From Alphaproteobacteria bacterium (GTDB lineage Bacteria > Pseudomonadota > Alphaproteobacteria > Sphingomonadales > Kordiimonadaceae): a stretch of DNA of 41,635 bases. Shown piece by piece: positions 32,940 to 41,635 of this stretch. The notes under the pieces were generated by a model, which was not told where the DNA came from, ran no database searches, and was given only the letters and a program-made list of their open reading frames with translations. The stretch lies in NCBI GenBank assembly GCA_013372975.1, contig JABXIS010000040.1, positions 1-41,635 on the forward strand, in the 5' to 3' direction. The first letter of the stretch is position 1; each line of letters starts with the position of its first letter. A program made the translations under genes and the position numbers.

Positions 32940-34622
32940 TCAGGCTGTTTCAATCTCGGCGAGGTTTAGTTCTGCCATCATGGCTTCGCGCATTTTGAAT
33001 TTCTGAATCTTGCCGGTCACTGTCATCGGATAGTCATCCACAAACCGGATGTGGCGCGGGACTTTATAGTGAGCGATCTGGTCCTTGCAGAAGGTCTTAA
33101 TATCGTCTTCCTTGAGGTCGCTTTCGCCTTTCAGTTTCACCCAGGCACACAGTTCTTCGCCGTATTTCTCATCAGGGATACCAAACACCTGCACATCCTG
33201 AATGTCGGCGTGGGTGTATAGAAATTCCTCAACTTCGCGCGGGTAGATATTTTCGCCGCCCCGGATCACCATATCCTTTACCCGACCGGTGATTTTACAG
33301 TAGCCCTCGGTGTCAATCACACCCAGGTCACCCGTATGCATCCATCCGTCAGTATCGATGGCTTCATTGGTGCGCTCAGCGTCATCCCAATAGCCACGCA
33401 TCACCAGATAACCTTTGGTGCATAATTCCCCCTGTGTGCCGCGCGGCACCACTTGGCCGTCTTCGTCGATCACTTTCACTTCCGTGTGTGGATGGACGCG
33501 CCCCACTGTGGCTGTCATGCGCTCGAGGCTATCGTCGCGGGCTGTCTGGAAGGAAACAGGGCTGGTCTCTGTCATGCCGTAGGCAATGGTGCATTCATTC
33601 ATATGCATATCGCCGATCACCCGTTTCATCACCTCCACAGGGCAGGGTGAGCCTGCCATGATGCCGGTACGCAGGCTTGAAAGATCGTAGGCCGCGAAGT
33701 CCGGCTCGTTCAGTTCAGCGATAAACATGGTGGGCACGCCCTGAAGTGCGGTACAGCGTTCGGCCTCGACGGCTTCAAGCACGTTTTTGGGCTCGAAAGC
33801 TTCGGCGGGAAACACCAGTGTGGCGCCCACGGCCGCGCATGCCAGTACAGACATCACCATGCCAAAACAATGATAAAGCGGCACAGGTACACACATGCGG
33901 TCCTGATCAGCAAGGCCCAGCGCACGCCCGACAAAATAGGCATTATTCAGGATATTATAGTGGCTTAGCGTGGCGCCCTTGGGGTTGCCTGTGGTGCCCG
34001 AAGTGAACTGGATATTGATATCGTCTTCGGGCTTCAGCGTGCGCTCGATTTCATAGAGGCGTTCGTAATGCTCTTCTTCTGCCAGTTCCACAATGTCCGC
34101 GAATTGGAAGAAGCCCGCAGGCGCCTCTTCCCCCATGGTGATGGCAGCACGCAGATGCGGCAGGCGATCAGACATCAGCTTGCCGTGTGGGCTGGTGGCC
34201 AGTTCGGGCGCCAGTTCCTGTAGCATCGTTTCATAGTCAGATGTTTTGAAACGGTCAGCCAGCACCAGTGCCTTACAGCCCACCTTGTTGAGTGCATATT
34301 CAAGTTCGTGCAGCCTATATGCCGGGTTGATATTCACCTGAATAAGGCCTGCCTTTGCGGTCGCGAACTGGGTCAGAACCCATTCGATGCGGTTGGGCGC
34401 CCACACGCCCACCCTGTCCCCTGGCTCAAGCCCAATGGCCAGAAAACCGGCAGCAAAGGCTTCCACATCATGGAGGAATTCTTCGTATGTCAGGCGGATG
34501 CCATCCTCAGCGAAAACCACAAATTCATTGTCGGGGTAGCGCGCTGCTGTTTCATTCAGCATATCGCCGATGGTTTTATTAAGAAGCGGTTCGTCTGTGC
34601 TGCCGATAACGTGACTGTCCAT
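32940..34622 (-). CDS. AMP-dependent fatty acyl-CoA ligase (ACSF2/FadD-like)
   Basis: The enzyme adenylates a fatty acid and transfers it to coenzyme A. The 560-residue protein shows the phosphate-binding loop [18 protein letters not shown] (~210-227), [11 protein letters not shown] (~345-355), the hinge region [43 protein letters not shown] (~425-467), and the catalytic lysine in [17 protein letters not shown] near the end. It resembles medium/long-chain acyl-CoA synthetases of the ACSF2 type. The preferred acid is not readable. Upstream is a 13-bp tandem repeat. It is downstream of sdaA on the same strand, separated by 84 bases. Confidence 0.94.
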   Translation of the reverse strand: MDSHVIGSTDEPLLNKTIGDMLNETAARYPDNEFVVFAEDGIRLTYEEFLHDVEAFAAGFLAIGLEPGDRVGVWAPNRIEWVLTQFATAKAGLIQVNINPAYRLHELEYALNKVGCKALVLADRFKTSDYETMLQELAPELATSPHGKLMSDRLPHLRAAITMGEEAPAGFFQFADIVELAEEEHYERLYEIERTLKPEDDINIQFTSGTTGNPKGATLSHYNILNNAYFVGRALGLADQDRMCVPVPLYHCFGMVMSVLACAAVGATLVFPAEAFEPKNVLEAVEAERCTALQGVPTMFIAELNEPDFAAYDLSSLRTGIMAGSPCPVEVMKRVIGDMHMNECTIAYGMTETSPVSFQTARDDSLERMTATVGRVHPHTEVKVIDEDGQVVPRGTQGELCTKGYLVMRGYWDDAERTNEAIDTDGWMHTGDLGVIDTEGYCKITGRVKDMVIRGGENIYPREVEEFLYTHADIQDVQVFGIPDEKYGEELCAWVKLKGESDLKEDDIKTFCKDQIAHYKVPRHIRFVDDYPMTVTGKIQKFKMREAMMAELNLAEIETA

Positions 34623-34676
34623 GAAACCTGCTCCCTCCCGATCCGTGATGAGGGAGAGTTTAGTTCATTCGACATT

Positions 34677-34702
34677 CTTGTCTATATGACTTGTCTATAT
34701 GA
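34677..34702. repeat. Tandem repeat of a 13-bp unit upstream of the acyl-CoA ligase
   Basis: The unit CTTGTCTATATGA occurs twice in a row (34677-34689 and 34690-34702). On the minus strand each copy contains TATAGA, a possible -10 element, and TTAAAG 18 bases upstream of the start-proximal TATAGA could act as a -35. The repeat lies 55-80 bases upstream of the ligase start. Confidence 0.55.
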
Positions 34703-34706
34703 CGCT

Positions 34707-36101
<1,395 letters not shown>

Positions 36102-36115
36102 AACGCGGGGCTTTC

Positions 36116-36373
36116 TCAGGGTAGGCTTTGGTCGCACTTCGGGCAGGTTTTTGCCCAAAGTTTCCACAAGGGAATTTCGTGGGAGATGGTGTCGAATGCC
36201 AAACGGCATCCACAGTTTGGGCAGCGGATAAGAAAGACGGCCGCTAAAAGCCCAATGACAAAAATCCCGACAGATACAACATACGGCAAGACGCCTTCCA
36301 GAAGGTACAGGCACACCAATGCGACTGCCCAACTGCAGTTCAGAAGGATCAATTTCAAAGTCGTTTTGTTCAT
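36116..36373 (-). CDS. Small membrane protein with C-terminal zinc ribbon
   Basis: The 85-residue product has two hydrophobic helices ([20 protein letters not shown] and [21 protein letters not shown]) followed by a cytosolic-type zinc ribbon formed by CPNC and CPKC, with two further cysteines near the helices. I do not recognise a named family. The ATG at 36373 has no clear Shine-Dalgarno of its own, but it overlaps by four bases the stop of a five-codon frame (MSISA, starting at 36387) created by the upstream copy of the 24-bp repeat. The stop is 14 bases upstream of sdaA. The gene looks inserted into the sdaA leader. Confidence 0.72.
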   Translation of the reverse strand: MNKTTLKLILLNCSWAVALVCLYLLEGVLPYVVSVGIFVIGLLAAVFLIRCPNCGCRLAFDTISHEIPLWKLWAKTCPKCDQSLP

Positions 36374-36374
36374 G

Positions 36375-36398
36375 CGCTGATGCTCATAACGCGGGGCT
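36375..36398. repeat. 24-bp direct repeat, copy 2, upstream of the zinc-ribbon gene
   Basis: This copy matches 36089-36112 exactly. It holds a duplicate of the serine dehydratase start (ATG AGC ATC AGC) which now runs into GCA TGA, a five-codon frame overlapping the zinc-ribbon start. Confidence 0.9.
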
Positions 36399-36574
36399 CT
36401 TGTTTGACCGGGGCACAATTGTATAAAATCGGGCCACACGCTACGCACAGTGCGCGCCGCTTGCAATATGGAATTTGAAAAAGCGCGACATAAAATTACG
36501 CATACCAGAAAAGCCCAGCTTTTCAGCCCTTAAAGCAGTGTAATTTTATTTCTCGACATTGAAACAATCCTTCA

Positions 36575-36597
36575 AAGGGGCAGATTTCCTGCCCCTT
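36575..36597 (-). terminator. Terminator after the DUF4870-like gene
   Basis: AAGGGGCAG (36575-36583) and CTGCCCCTT (36589-36597) form a nine-pair stem with a five-base loop, 14 bases past the minus-strand gene stop. The downstream T-run is short (TTTG). Confidence 0.65.
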
Positions 36598-36610
36598 CTG
36601 GGTCTATATT

Positions 36611-36976
36611 TTACCACAAGAAGGTTTGTGGGTTGGTGATAGGTTGTTCGTCATTTGCGGCGGTGAAGCCTTTGATGCAGCGAACGAGGGTCCAGATCAG
36701 AACCCAGATCAGGATAATCCAGCCGATCAGAACGATCATCAACAGGGTGCCGACAATGCCCATGGCGATGCCGAACCAGAAAGTGCGTATCTGATATGTA
36801 AGGTGGCTTTCATATACAGGATCAAGTGTGCCGCTTTTGCTGTGAGCCACAACGGCTGCCGCGATTGACGCCAGCCCGCCTGTGAACAGGCCGATCAGCA
36901 AAAGGATATAAACCAGAACAACGGTGCGGCGGTCCTTGTTGGGCTCTGGCTGGTGTGGTGTTTGTGTGTCTGTCAT
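36611..36976 (-). CDS. DUF4870-like small membrane protein
   Basis: The 121-residue protein has a charged N-terminus and three hydrophobic segments (VVLVYILLLIGLFTGGLASIAAAVVAH, FWFGIAMGIVGTLLMIVLIGWIILIWVLIWTLV). The motif SHLTYQIRTFWFG between them is characteristic of DUF4870-type proteins. Their function is unknown. GGGGGAG lies upstream of the ATG at 36976, a strong ribosome-binding site. A terminator follows. It is transcribed alone or with the membrane protein gene upstream. Confidence 0.78.
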   Translation of the reverse strand: MTDTQTPHQPEPNKDRRTVVLVYILLLIGLFTGGLASIAAAVVAHSKSGTLDPVYESHLTYQIRTFWFGIAMGIVGTLLMIVLIGWIILIWVLIWTLVRCIKGFTAANDEQPITNPQTFLW

Positions 36977-37055
36977 TGCTGCTCCCCCGAGTGAAATGAT
37001 GGGGCAGCATAACGCACCCGGCCGTTAGCGCCAATTAGAAGAAAGTCAGGTTCTT

Positions 37056-37535
37056 CTATAGCCCGTAGCTGTTAGGTTTTGGGTGGTCCATATTTCTCAG
37101 TGCGAACACCAATCCTTTTAGGAATCTTGACGCAAGCCAAATGATACAGGCCCACATGCCCCAGATATAGACGAGGCTTTCCAAGAGCCCTGGCTTGAGG
37201 TCTGTTCGTTCTGGCTCTGGCCAGATTAAGCCGTGGTGGTTCAAGGTGGCATATATCGCCCAGAATACGATCATTGCGACTGAAAGCTTGCAGCTAATCC
37301 GCTGGCGACTGAAGTGAGTATCCCAATATGCACTTGCCCTATAGCAAGTAAAAAATGCGATTGCATTTATGGCCGCCATCGCTATTGCGCTGATGCCTAC
37401 TGGTATGATGAATGCGGACGTAAGTGCTAATATTGAAAGAAGATAGAGTGTCGTGGCAATTAGTGCAGCGCGTCGCTCGAAGGACGGACTTTGTTTGGGC
37501 GCTAAGAAAGGACTATTGCTTCTCGGAGAATTCAT
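37056..37535 (-). CDS. Hypothetical multi-helix membrane protein
   Basis: The 159-residue protein has four hydrophobic segments: ALIATTLYLLSILALTSAFIIP, GISAIAMAAINAIAFFTCY, LSVAMIVFWAIYATLNH and LVYIWGMWACIIWLASRFL. I recognise no family. The base composition is more AT-rich than neighbouring genes, and the Shine-Dalgarno sequence is weak, so it may be a recent acquisition. It lies between the DUF4870-like gene and the RamB-like regulator, all on the minus strand, with no evident functional link. Confidence 0.62.
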   Translation of the reverse strand: MNSPRSNSPFLAPKQSPSFERRAALIATTLYLLSILALTSAFIIPVGISAIAMAAINAIAFFTCYRASAYWDTHFSRQRISCKLSVAMIVFWAIYATLNHHGLIWPEPERTDLKPGLLESLVYIWGMWACIIWLASRFLKGLVFALRNMDHPKPNSYGL

Positions 37536-37587
37536 ACAAATACATTTAAGCGCAGCAATGACGTTGTCTAGCTAGAAAAAAATCAGG

Positions 37588-39036
37588 TTATTCCTGGCTG
37601 AATCTGTAGGCCGAAATCCCGCGCGAGCGTTCGTCTAGGACAAGCGCTTTCGTAAGTGGCGGGTTGGCGCGTTGCGGGCAGGCCGGGCGTTCGCACAGGC
37701 GGCAGTTAGGGCCCACGGGTGTGGCGTCGATATTCTCCAAATCCCGACCCTTGGCATAGACAAGCTCGCGCGCGTAAGCGATGTCGCAGCCAAGGCCGAT
37801 GGCCAGCTGCTGGTCTACCTGCCCATACAGCGCGCCTACGCGCCTGACCGTGCGGGCCACCGAGAAATAAGTGGTTTCGTCCGGCATCTGGATGATCTGG
37901 GTGGCGATGCGGCCGGGGTAGGCGAAGGTATCATGCACGTTCCACAAGGGGCAGGTGCCGCCAAAGCGTGAGAAATGGAACCGCCCCGCAGAGAAGCGTT
38001 TGGAGACGTTGCCTGCCTTGTCCACCCGGATAAAGAAAAAGGGTACCCCGCGTTCGCCGGGGCGCTGAAGTGTAGTCAGCCGGTGGCAGACCTGTTCGAA
38101 GCTGGTGTTGTAGCGGCGACCCAGATGTTCAATGTCATACTTCAGTGTTTTGGCGTCCCCCAGGAAGCGCGCATAGGGCATCAAAAGCGCGCCCGCGAAA
38201 TAGTTGGCGAGCGAAATGCGCACCAGCCGCCGCGCTTCTTCCGTTTGCCAGGTATGGGTATCGCCAATGCGTTGGATCATGGGTTTGAATTCCAGCATCG
38301 CCAGTTGGAAGGCCAGCTGGAACACGCGCGCGCTCTGGTCCAGCATTTCCGAAATCAGCAGCTGTCGGCGGTGAAAATCAAAATGCCTGAGGGTTTCGGG
38401 CATCACTTCATGCGGCATGATACGCACGCGAATGCCGTGTTCCTCGTCAAGGCGGCCTGACAGCACCATGAAGGCGTCATCACGCTGCAGGCCAAGTTCC
38501 TCATGTGTTGCTTCGGCGGCCTCGTCCAGTTCCGGGAAATAGTTTTTCCGGTCGTGGATAAAGTCCCGCACCTCATCAACCGGGAATATCGACTCAGGGC
38601 TTGCACCTTCCCGCTCCACCACCTGTGAGGAGAGCTCGGTCGCGTTCTGCCGGGCCTGCTGGAAGGACTTGTAAATGAGTGTAAAGGCCTCAACCGCCTT
38701 GGGGGCAGCGTCTGCCATGTCCTGCATTTCCCCGCGCGAGAGCCCCACACCCTTGAACATGGGGTCGGCCAGAATTTCGGAAAGGTCAGCAAAAGCACGC
38801 GCTTCATCTGTGCCCGCAAATGCTGTCAGTTCAACGTCATATACTTCTGCAAGCCGCAGCAAAAACTGTGCAGAAACAGGACGTTGATTGCGTTCCACCA
38901 GATTGAGATAACTGGTTGAGAAGCCCAGTTCAGCCGCCATCTGGCTTTGGCTTAGGCCACGTTCGCGCCTTAGGCGGCGGATGCGGGGCCCTGCAAAAAT
39001 CTTCTTGGTGGCGTTCTCAACCATGGCGATATCCAT
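37588..39036 (-). CDS. RamB/ScfR-type transcriptional regulator of acetate/short-chain acyl metabolism
   Basis: The N-terminal XRE helix-turn-helix reads IRRLRRERGLSQSQMAAELGFSTSYLNLVERNQRPVS (~19-55). The middle has an IrrE/ImmA-like domain with the HExxH replaced, and the C-terminal ScfR domain ends with cysteines GCDIAYAREL and CRLCERPACPQR, a pattern that in Mycobacterium PrpR/RamB-type regulators is linked to an iron-sulfur cluster. Members regulate the glyoxylate or methylcitrate pathway genes. It is divergent from aceB-aceA, which fits. The start could also be the second ATG at 39024 (MVENATKKIF). The 482-residue length is typical. Confidence 0.9.
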   Translation of the reverse strand: MDIAMVENATKKIFAGPRIRRLRRERGLSQSQMAAELGFSTSYLNLVERNQRPVSAQFLLRLAEVYDVELTAFAGTDEARAFADLSEILADPMFKGVGLSRGEMQDMADAAPKAVEAFTLIYKSFQQARQNATELSSQVVEREGASPESIFPVDEVRDFIHDRKNYFPELDEAAEATHEELGLQRDDAFMVLSGRLDEEHGIRVRIMPHEVMPETLRHFDFHRRQLLISEMLDQSARVFQLAFQLAMLEFKPMIQRIGDTHTWQTEEARRLVRISLANYFAGALLMPYARFLGDAKTLKYDIEHLGRRYNTSFEQVCHRLTTLQRPGERGVPFFFIRVDKAGNVSKRFSAGRFHFSRFGGTCPLWNVHDTFAYPGRIATQIIQMPDETTYFSVARTVRRVGALYGQVDQQLAIGLGCDIAYARELVYAKGRDLENIDATPVGPNCRLCERPACPQRANPPLTKALVLDERSRGISAYRFSQE

Positions 39037-39077
39037 ATTTTACAATTTTTACATATCAACATTTTGACATTTACATA

Positions 39078-39106
39078 AGCATACAATGGAACACTTTTTG
39101 TATCAA
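39078..39106 (-). promoter_or_regulatory. Possible promoter and dyad operator for the RamB-like gene
   Basis: On the minus strand, TTGATA (39101-39106) and TATGCT (39078-39083) are 17 bases apart. A dyad with half-sites ATACAA (39081-39086) and TTGTAT (39098-39103), separated by 11 bases, overlaps both elements. It could be an autoregulatory or glyoxylate-gene operator. Confidence 0.45.
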
Positions 39107-39154
39107 TTGTTGTTTGAAAGGGCGAAATAATGTGAAATATGAAGGCTGCTGAAC

Positions 39155-39167
39155 GCAACAATGTTGC
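39155..39167. promoter_or_regulatory. 13-bp palindrome close to the aceB start
   Basis: GCAACA and TGTTGC flank a single base (39161), 27 bases before the aceB start. It is a perfect 6-1-6 inverted repeat and may be an operator for a glyoxylate-pathway regulator such as the neighbouring RamB-like protein. No supporting binding data are available. Confidence 0.4.
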
Positions 39168-39193
39168 TTCGAAATGTGATGAGAGGAAGACAA

Positions 39194-40804
39194 ATGTCAG
39201 CAGCAGCCCAAACCCAGCCAGAGCCCACAACGCTCGATATCATTGCCCCAATGCAGGACCTGTATGCCCGTGTCCTCACCGGTGATGCGTTGGCGTTTGT
39301 CGCAGAGCTGGAAGACCGGTTTGGTGGGCGCCGCAGGGAACTGATGCAGGCTCGTGCCGATCGGCAGGAAAAGCTGGACGCTGGCGAACTGCCTGACTTT
39401 CTTCCTGAAACAAAAGATATTCGCGAAGGCGACTGGAAAATCCTCGGTACACCCGAAGATCTGAAGGACCGCCGGGTGGAAATCACCGGCCCTGTTGACC
39501 GCAAGATGATGATCAACGCTTTCAACTCAGGCGCCAACGTTTTTATGACAGACTTTGAGGATGCTTCCTCGCCGGTTTGGGAAAACATGATCGACGGGCA
39601 ACTCAATCTGATGGATTACGCCCGCGGTACGCTCGAATATAGCGACCCAAAGTCCGGCAAGGACTATAGGCTGGGTGAAACGCCTGCGGTTCTCAAGGTG
39701 CGCCCACGCGGTTGGCATATGGAAGAAGCGCATGCTGAACTTCATGGTGCGCCTATCTCAGCTTCGCTCTTTGATTTTGGCCTATATATTTTCCATAACG
39801 CCAAAGAGCTTCTGGCGCGCGGCACCGGCCCTTACTTCTACCTGCCAAAGATGGAAAGCCACCGAGAGGCCAAGCTGTGGGACGATGTGTTCACTTTCAC
39901 GGAAGAAACGCTTGGGTTGGAGCATGGCACCATCAAGACGACGGTGCTTATCGAAACGCTGCCTGCGGCGTTCGAAATGGACGAAATTCTTTACGCGCTG
40001 AAAGATCATATCGTCGGCCTCAACTGCGGCCGCTGGGATTATATCTTCAGCTATATCAAACGTATCGGCAAAAGCGCCGACTATCTGTTGCCGGACCGGT
40101 CTCAGGTGACCATGGGCGAAGCCTTCCTGAAAGCCTACTCGCTTTTGCTCATCAAAACCTGTCACCGGCGAGGCGCCCATGCGATGGGCGGTATGGCGGC
40201 ACAGATTCCAGTGAAAAACGATGAGGAAGCCAACGCAGCGGCGTTCGAAAAAGTGCGCGCCGACAAAGACCGCGAAGCCAGCTTCGGCCATGATGGCACC
40301 TGGGTTGCTCACCCGGCGCTCGTGCCGGTGGCGCGGGATGTGTTTGACCGGCTGATGCCGCAGGCGAACCAGATTCACCGCACCCGCCTTGATCTGGAGA
40401 TCGGGCAGAAAGAACTGCTGGCGCCACACAAGGGCAGCATCACCGAACATGGTGTGCGCGAAAATATCCGCGTGGGTATCCAGTATCTGGGCGCATGGCT
40501 CACAGGCCGCGGTGCAGTGCCCCTTTATAACCTTATGGAAGATGCCGCCACGGCGGAGATCAGCCGCACCCAGATCTGGCAGCAGCTGAAGCTGGAAGCC
40601 ACGCTGGATGATGGCCGCACCGTGACCGAAGAGCTGGTGCGCAGCCTCTATGACGACGAGATGGCGAAACTGAAAGAATCCTTAGGCGAAAGCCACTTCG
40701 AGGACGGCCGGCTGGCGGAAGCTGGTCGGCTGTTCCTCGGCCTTGTTTTCACCGACGAGCTGGCCGAGTTCCTGACCACGCCAGCCTATGACCTGATCAA
40801 ATAA
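39194..40804 (+). CDS. aceB: Malate synthase A
   Basis: The enzyme condenses glyoxylate with acetyl-CoA to malate in the glyoxylate bypass. The 536-residue protein has the malate synthase A pattern: [42 protein letters not shown] (catalytic arginine), [15 protein letters not shown], and [18 protein letters not shown]. The C-terminal [29 protein letters not shown] is also characteristic. The ATG at 39194 has GAGGAAG upstream; a frame from 39161 is rejected as it overlaps the palindrome. aceA follows 68 bases on, with a small hairpin between them (CCCTC 40837-40841, GAGGG 40845-40849), so the pair is likely an operon. Confidence 0.97.
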   Translation: MSAAAQTQPEPTTLDIIAPMQDLYARVLTGDALAFVAELEDRFGGRRRELMQARADRQEKLDAGELPDFLPETKDIREGDWKILGTPEDLKDRRVEITGPVDRKMMINAFNSGANVFMTDFEDASSPVWENMIDGQLNLMDYARGTLEYSDPKSGKDYRLGETPAVLKVRPRGWHMEEAHAELHGAPISASLFDFGLYIFHNAKELLARGTGPYFYLPKMESHREAKLWDDVFTFTEETLGLEHGTIKTTVLIETLPAAFEMDEILYALKDHIVGLNCGRWDYIFSYIKRIGKSADYLLPDRSQVTMGEAFLKAYSLLLIKTCHRRGAHAMGGMAAQIPVKNDEEANAAAFEKVRADKDREASFGHDGTWVAHPALVPVARDVFDRLMPQANQIHRTRLDLEIGQKELLAPHKGSITEHGVRENIRVGIQYLGAWLTGRGAVPLYNLMEDAATAEISRTQIWQQLKLEATLDDGRTVTEELVRSLYDDEMAKLKESLGESHFEDGRLAEAGRLFLGLVFTDELAEFLTTPAYDLIK

Positions 40805-40836
40805 CCGACACCAAGACACAGAGACACCAAAGAATA

Positions 40837-40849
40837 CCCTCCCCGAGGG
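40837..40849 (+). other. Small hairpin between aceB and aceA
   Basis: CCCTC and GAGGG pair around a three-base loop in the 68-bp gap between aceB and aceA. No T-run follows, so it is not an intrinsic terminator. It could affect the relative amounts of the two transcripts, which is inference. Confidence 0.35.
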
Positions 40850-40872
40850 ACGATATGAGAAGGAGAGTACCC

Positions 40873-41635
40873 ATGAGTAAGACATTTGAAGACCTGATCG
40901 GCAATATCCCACAGGACCGCTACAAATATATCGAGCGCAACTATTCTGTTGAGGATGTTGAGCGTCTGCGCGGCAGCCTCAAGATCGAACACACGCTGGC
41001 GGATCGTGGTTCCCGTAAATTGTGGGACCTTCTGAACACCGAGGATTATGTTCACTCACTGGGCGCCATGACGGGCAACCAGGCCATGCAGATGGTGCGC
41101 GCGGGCCTGAAGGCGATTTACCTCTCCGGCTGGCAGGTTGCGGCGGACAGCAACACGGCGTCTGCCATGTATCCTGACCAAAGCCTCTATCCTGCAAACG
41201 CAGCGCCTGAGCTTGCGCGCCGCATCAACCGCACCCTTCAGCGCGCTGACCAGATCGAGCATGCCGAAGGTGGTGCCCAGCGTGACTGGTTCGCGCCCAT
41301 CGTGGCTGACGCTGAAGCCGGTTTTGGCGGCAAGCTGAACAGCTTCGAGATCATGAAAGCCTTCATTGAGGCAGGCGTGGCCGGTGTTCACTTTGAAGAC
41401 CAGTTGGCGGCAGAGAAAAAATGCGGCCACTTGGGCGGCAAGGTATTGATCCCGACGCAGCAGCACGAACAGAACCTGCAGGCCGCACGCCTTGCAGCAG
41501 ATGTTTGCGGTGTGCCATCGATCATCATCGCGCGGACTGATGCCGAAAGCGCGAAGCTGATCACGTCTGACATTGACGAGCGCGACCATGCTTTCATCCT
41601 GAAGGACAAGGGCCGCACACCAGAAGGCTTCTTCC
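40873..41635 (+). CDS. aceA: Isocitrate lyase, N-terminal part, cut by window edge
   Basis: It cleaves isocitrate to succinate and glyoxylate in the glyoxylate bypass. The first ~254 residues are present. They include [60 protein letters not shown] (catalytic cysteine in KKCGH) and [10 protein letters not shown], all family hallmarks. The ATG at 40873 has AGGAG seven bases upstream. It is in the same orientation as aceB, and the RamB-like gene lies divergent upstream. The rest of the gene lies beyond base 41635. Confidence 0.97.
   Translation, partial: MSKTFEDLIGNIPQDRYKYIERNYSVEDVERLRGSLKIEHTLADRGSRKLWDLLNTEDYVHSLGAMTGNQAMQMVRAGLKAIYLSGWQVAADSNTASAMYPDQSLYPANAAPELARRINRTLQRADQIEHAEGGAQRDWFAPIVADAEAGFGGKLNSFEIMKAFIEAGVAGVHFEDQLAAEKKCGHLGGKVLIPTQQHEQNLQAARLAADVCGVPSIIIARTDAESAKLITSDIDERDHAFILKDKGRTPEGFF

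Noticed and set aside
36102-36332. N-terminal extension of serine dehydratase
   Set aside because: It runs through the opposite frame of the zinc-ribbon gene and lacks family similarity; the protein starts at the canonical [14 protein letters not shown].

Overview
The window looks like a chromosomal segment of an alphaproteobacterium. The best clue is the conserved housekeeping block: dnaN, dnaA, rpsT, an enoyl-CoA hydratase, a small secreted protein and mutM on the minus strand, with ubiE, ubiB, coaBC and dut diverging on the plus strand. This order is typical of Alphaproteobacteria. Protein character suggests a marine, aerobic, Kordiimonas-like organism, but that genus guess is inference and was not tested. 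No tRNA, rRNA, CRISPR array, prophage or insertion sequence was seen. The window cuts dnaN at its left edge and aceA at its right edge.

Layout. 1-5.4 kb: replication initiation and repair block on the minus strand. 5.4-13.4 kb: plus-strand ubiquinone, coenzyme A and dUTPase genes, interrupted by accessory genes (an unknown protein, DoxX, a solute-binding-like protein) and ending in a tight run of a small membrane protein, a cytochrome c'-like protein, a MoeB/ThiF E1 enzyme and a DsrE-like protein. 13.5-14.6 kb: a ribbon-helix-helix-like regulator with two tandem paralogous small proteins behind a promoter that contains an inverted repeat. 14.6-17.1 kb: an amino-acid racemase divergent from an AraC regulator, then pheA. 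17.4-21.1 kb: a membrane-anchored cytochrome c, an NlpC/P60 peptidase, a MarR regulator, an M17 aminopeptidase and a 2Fe-2S ferredoxin. 21.3-25.8 kb: an RND efflux adaptor and pump.

25.8-27.6 kb: a methionine-rich outer-membrane-type protein, a Cys/His-containing small protein (possibly copper-related) and an alkyltransferase-like DNA repair protein. 27.6-32.9 kb: two paralogous RTX calcium-binding secreted proteins with an FkbM-type methyltransferase between them. 32.9-37.6 kb: an acyl-CoA ligase, L-serine dehydratase, a small zinc-ribbon membrane protein whose gene is flanked by a 24-bp direct repeat carrying the serine dehydratase start, and two small membrane proteins. 37.6-41.6 kb: a RamB/ScfR-type regulator divergent from malate synthase and isocitrate lyase, i.e. 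a glyoxylate bypass locus with its probable regulator.

The most interesting places are the 24-bp repeat and inserted gene at the sdaA start, the ribbon-helix-helix operon with its duplicated unknown proteins, the RTX-methyltransferase-RTX cassette with a TetR-type palindrome, and the dyads between the RamB-like gene and aceB.
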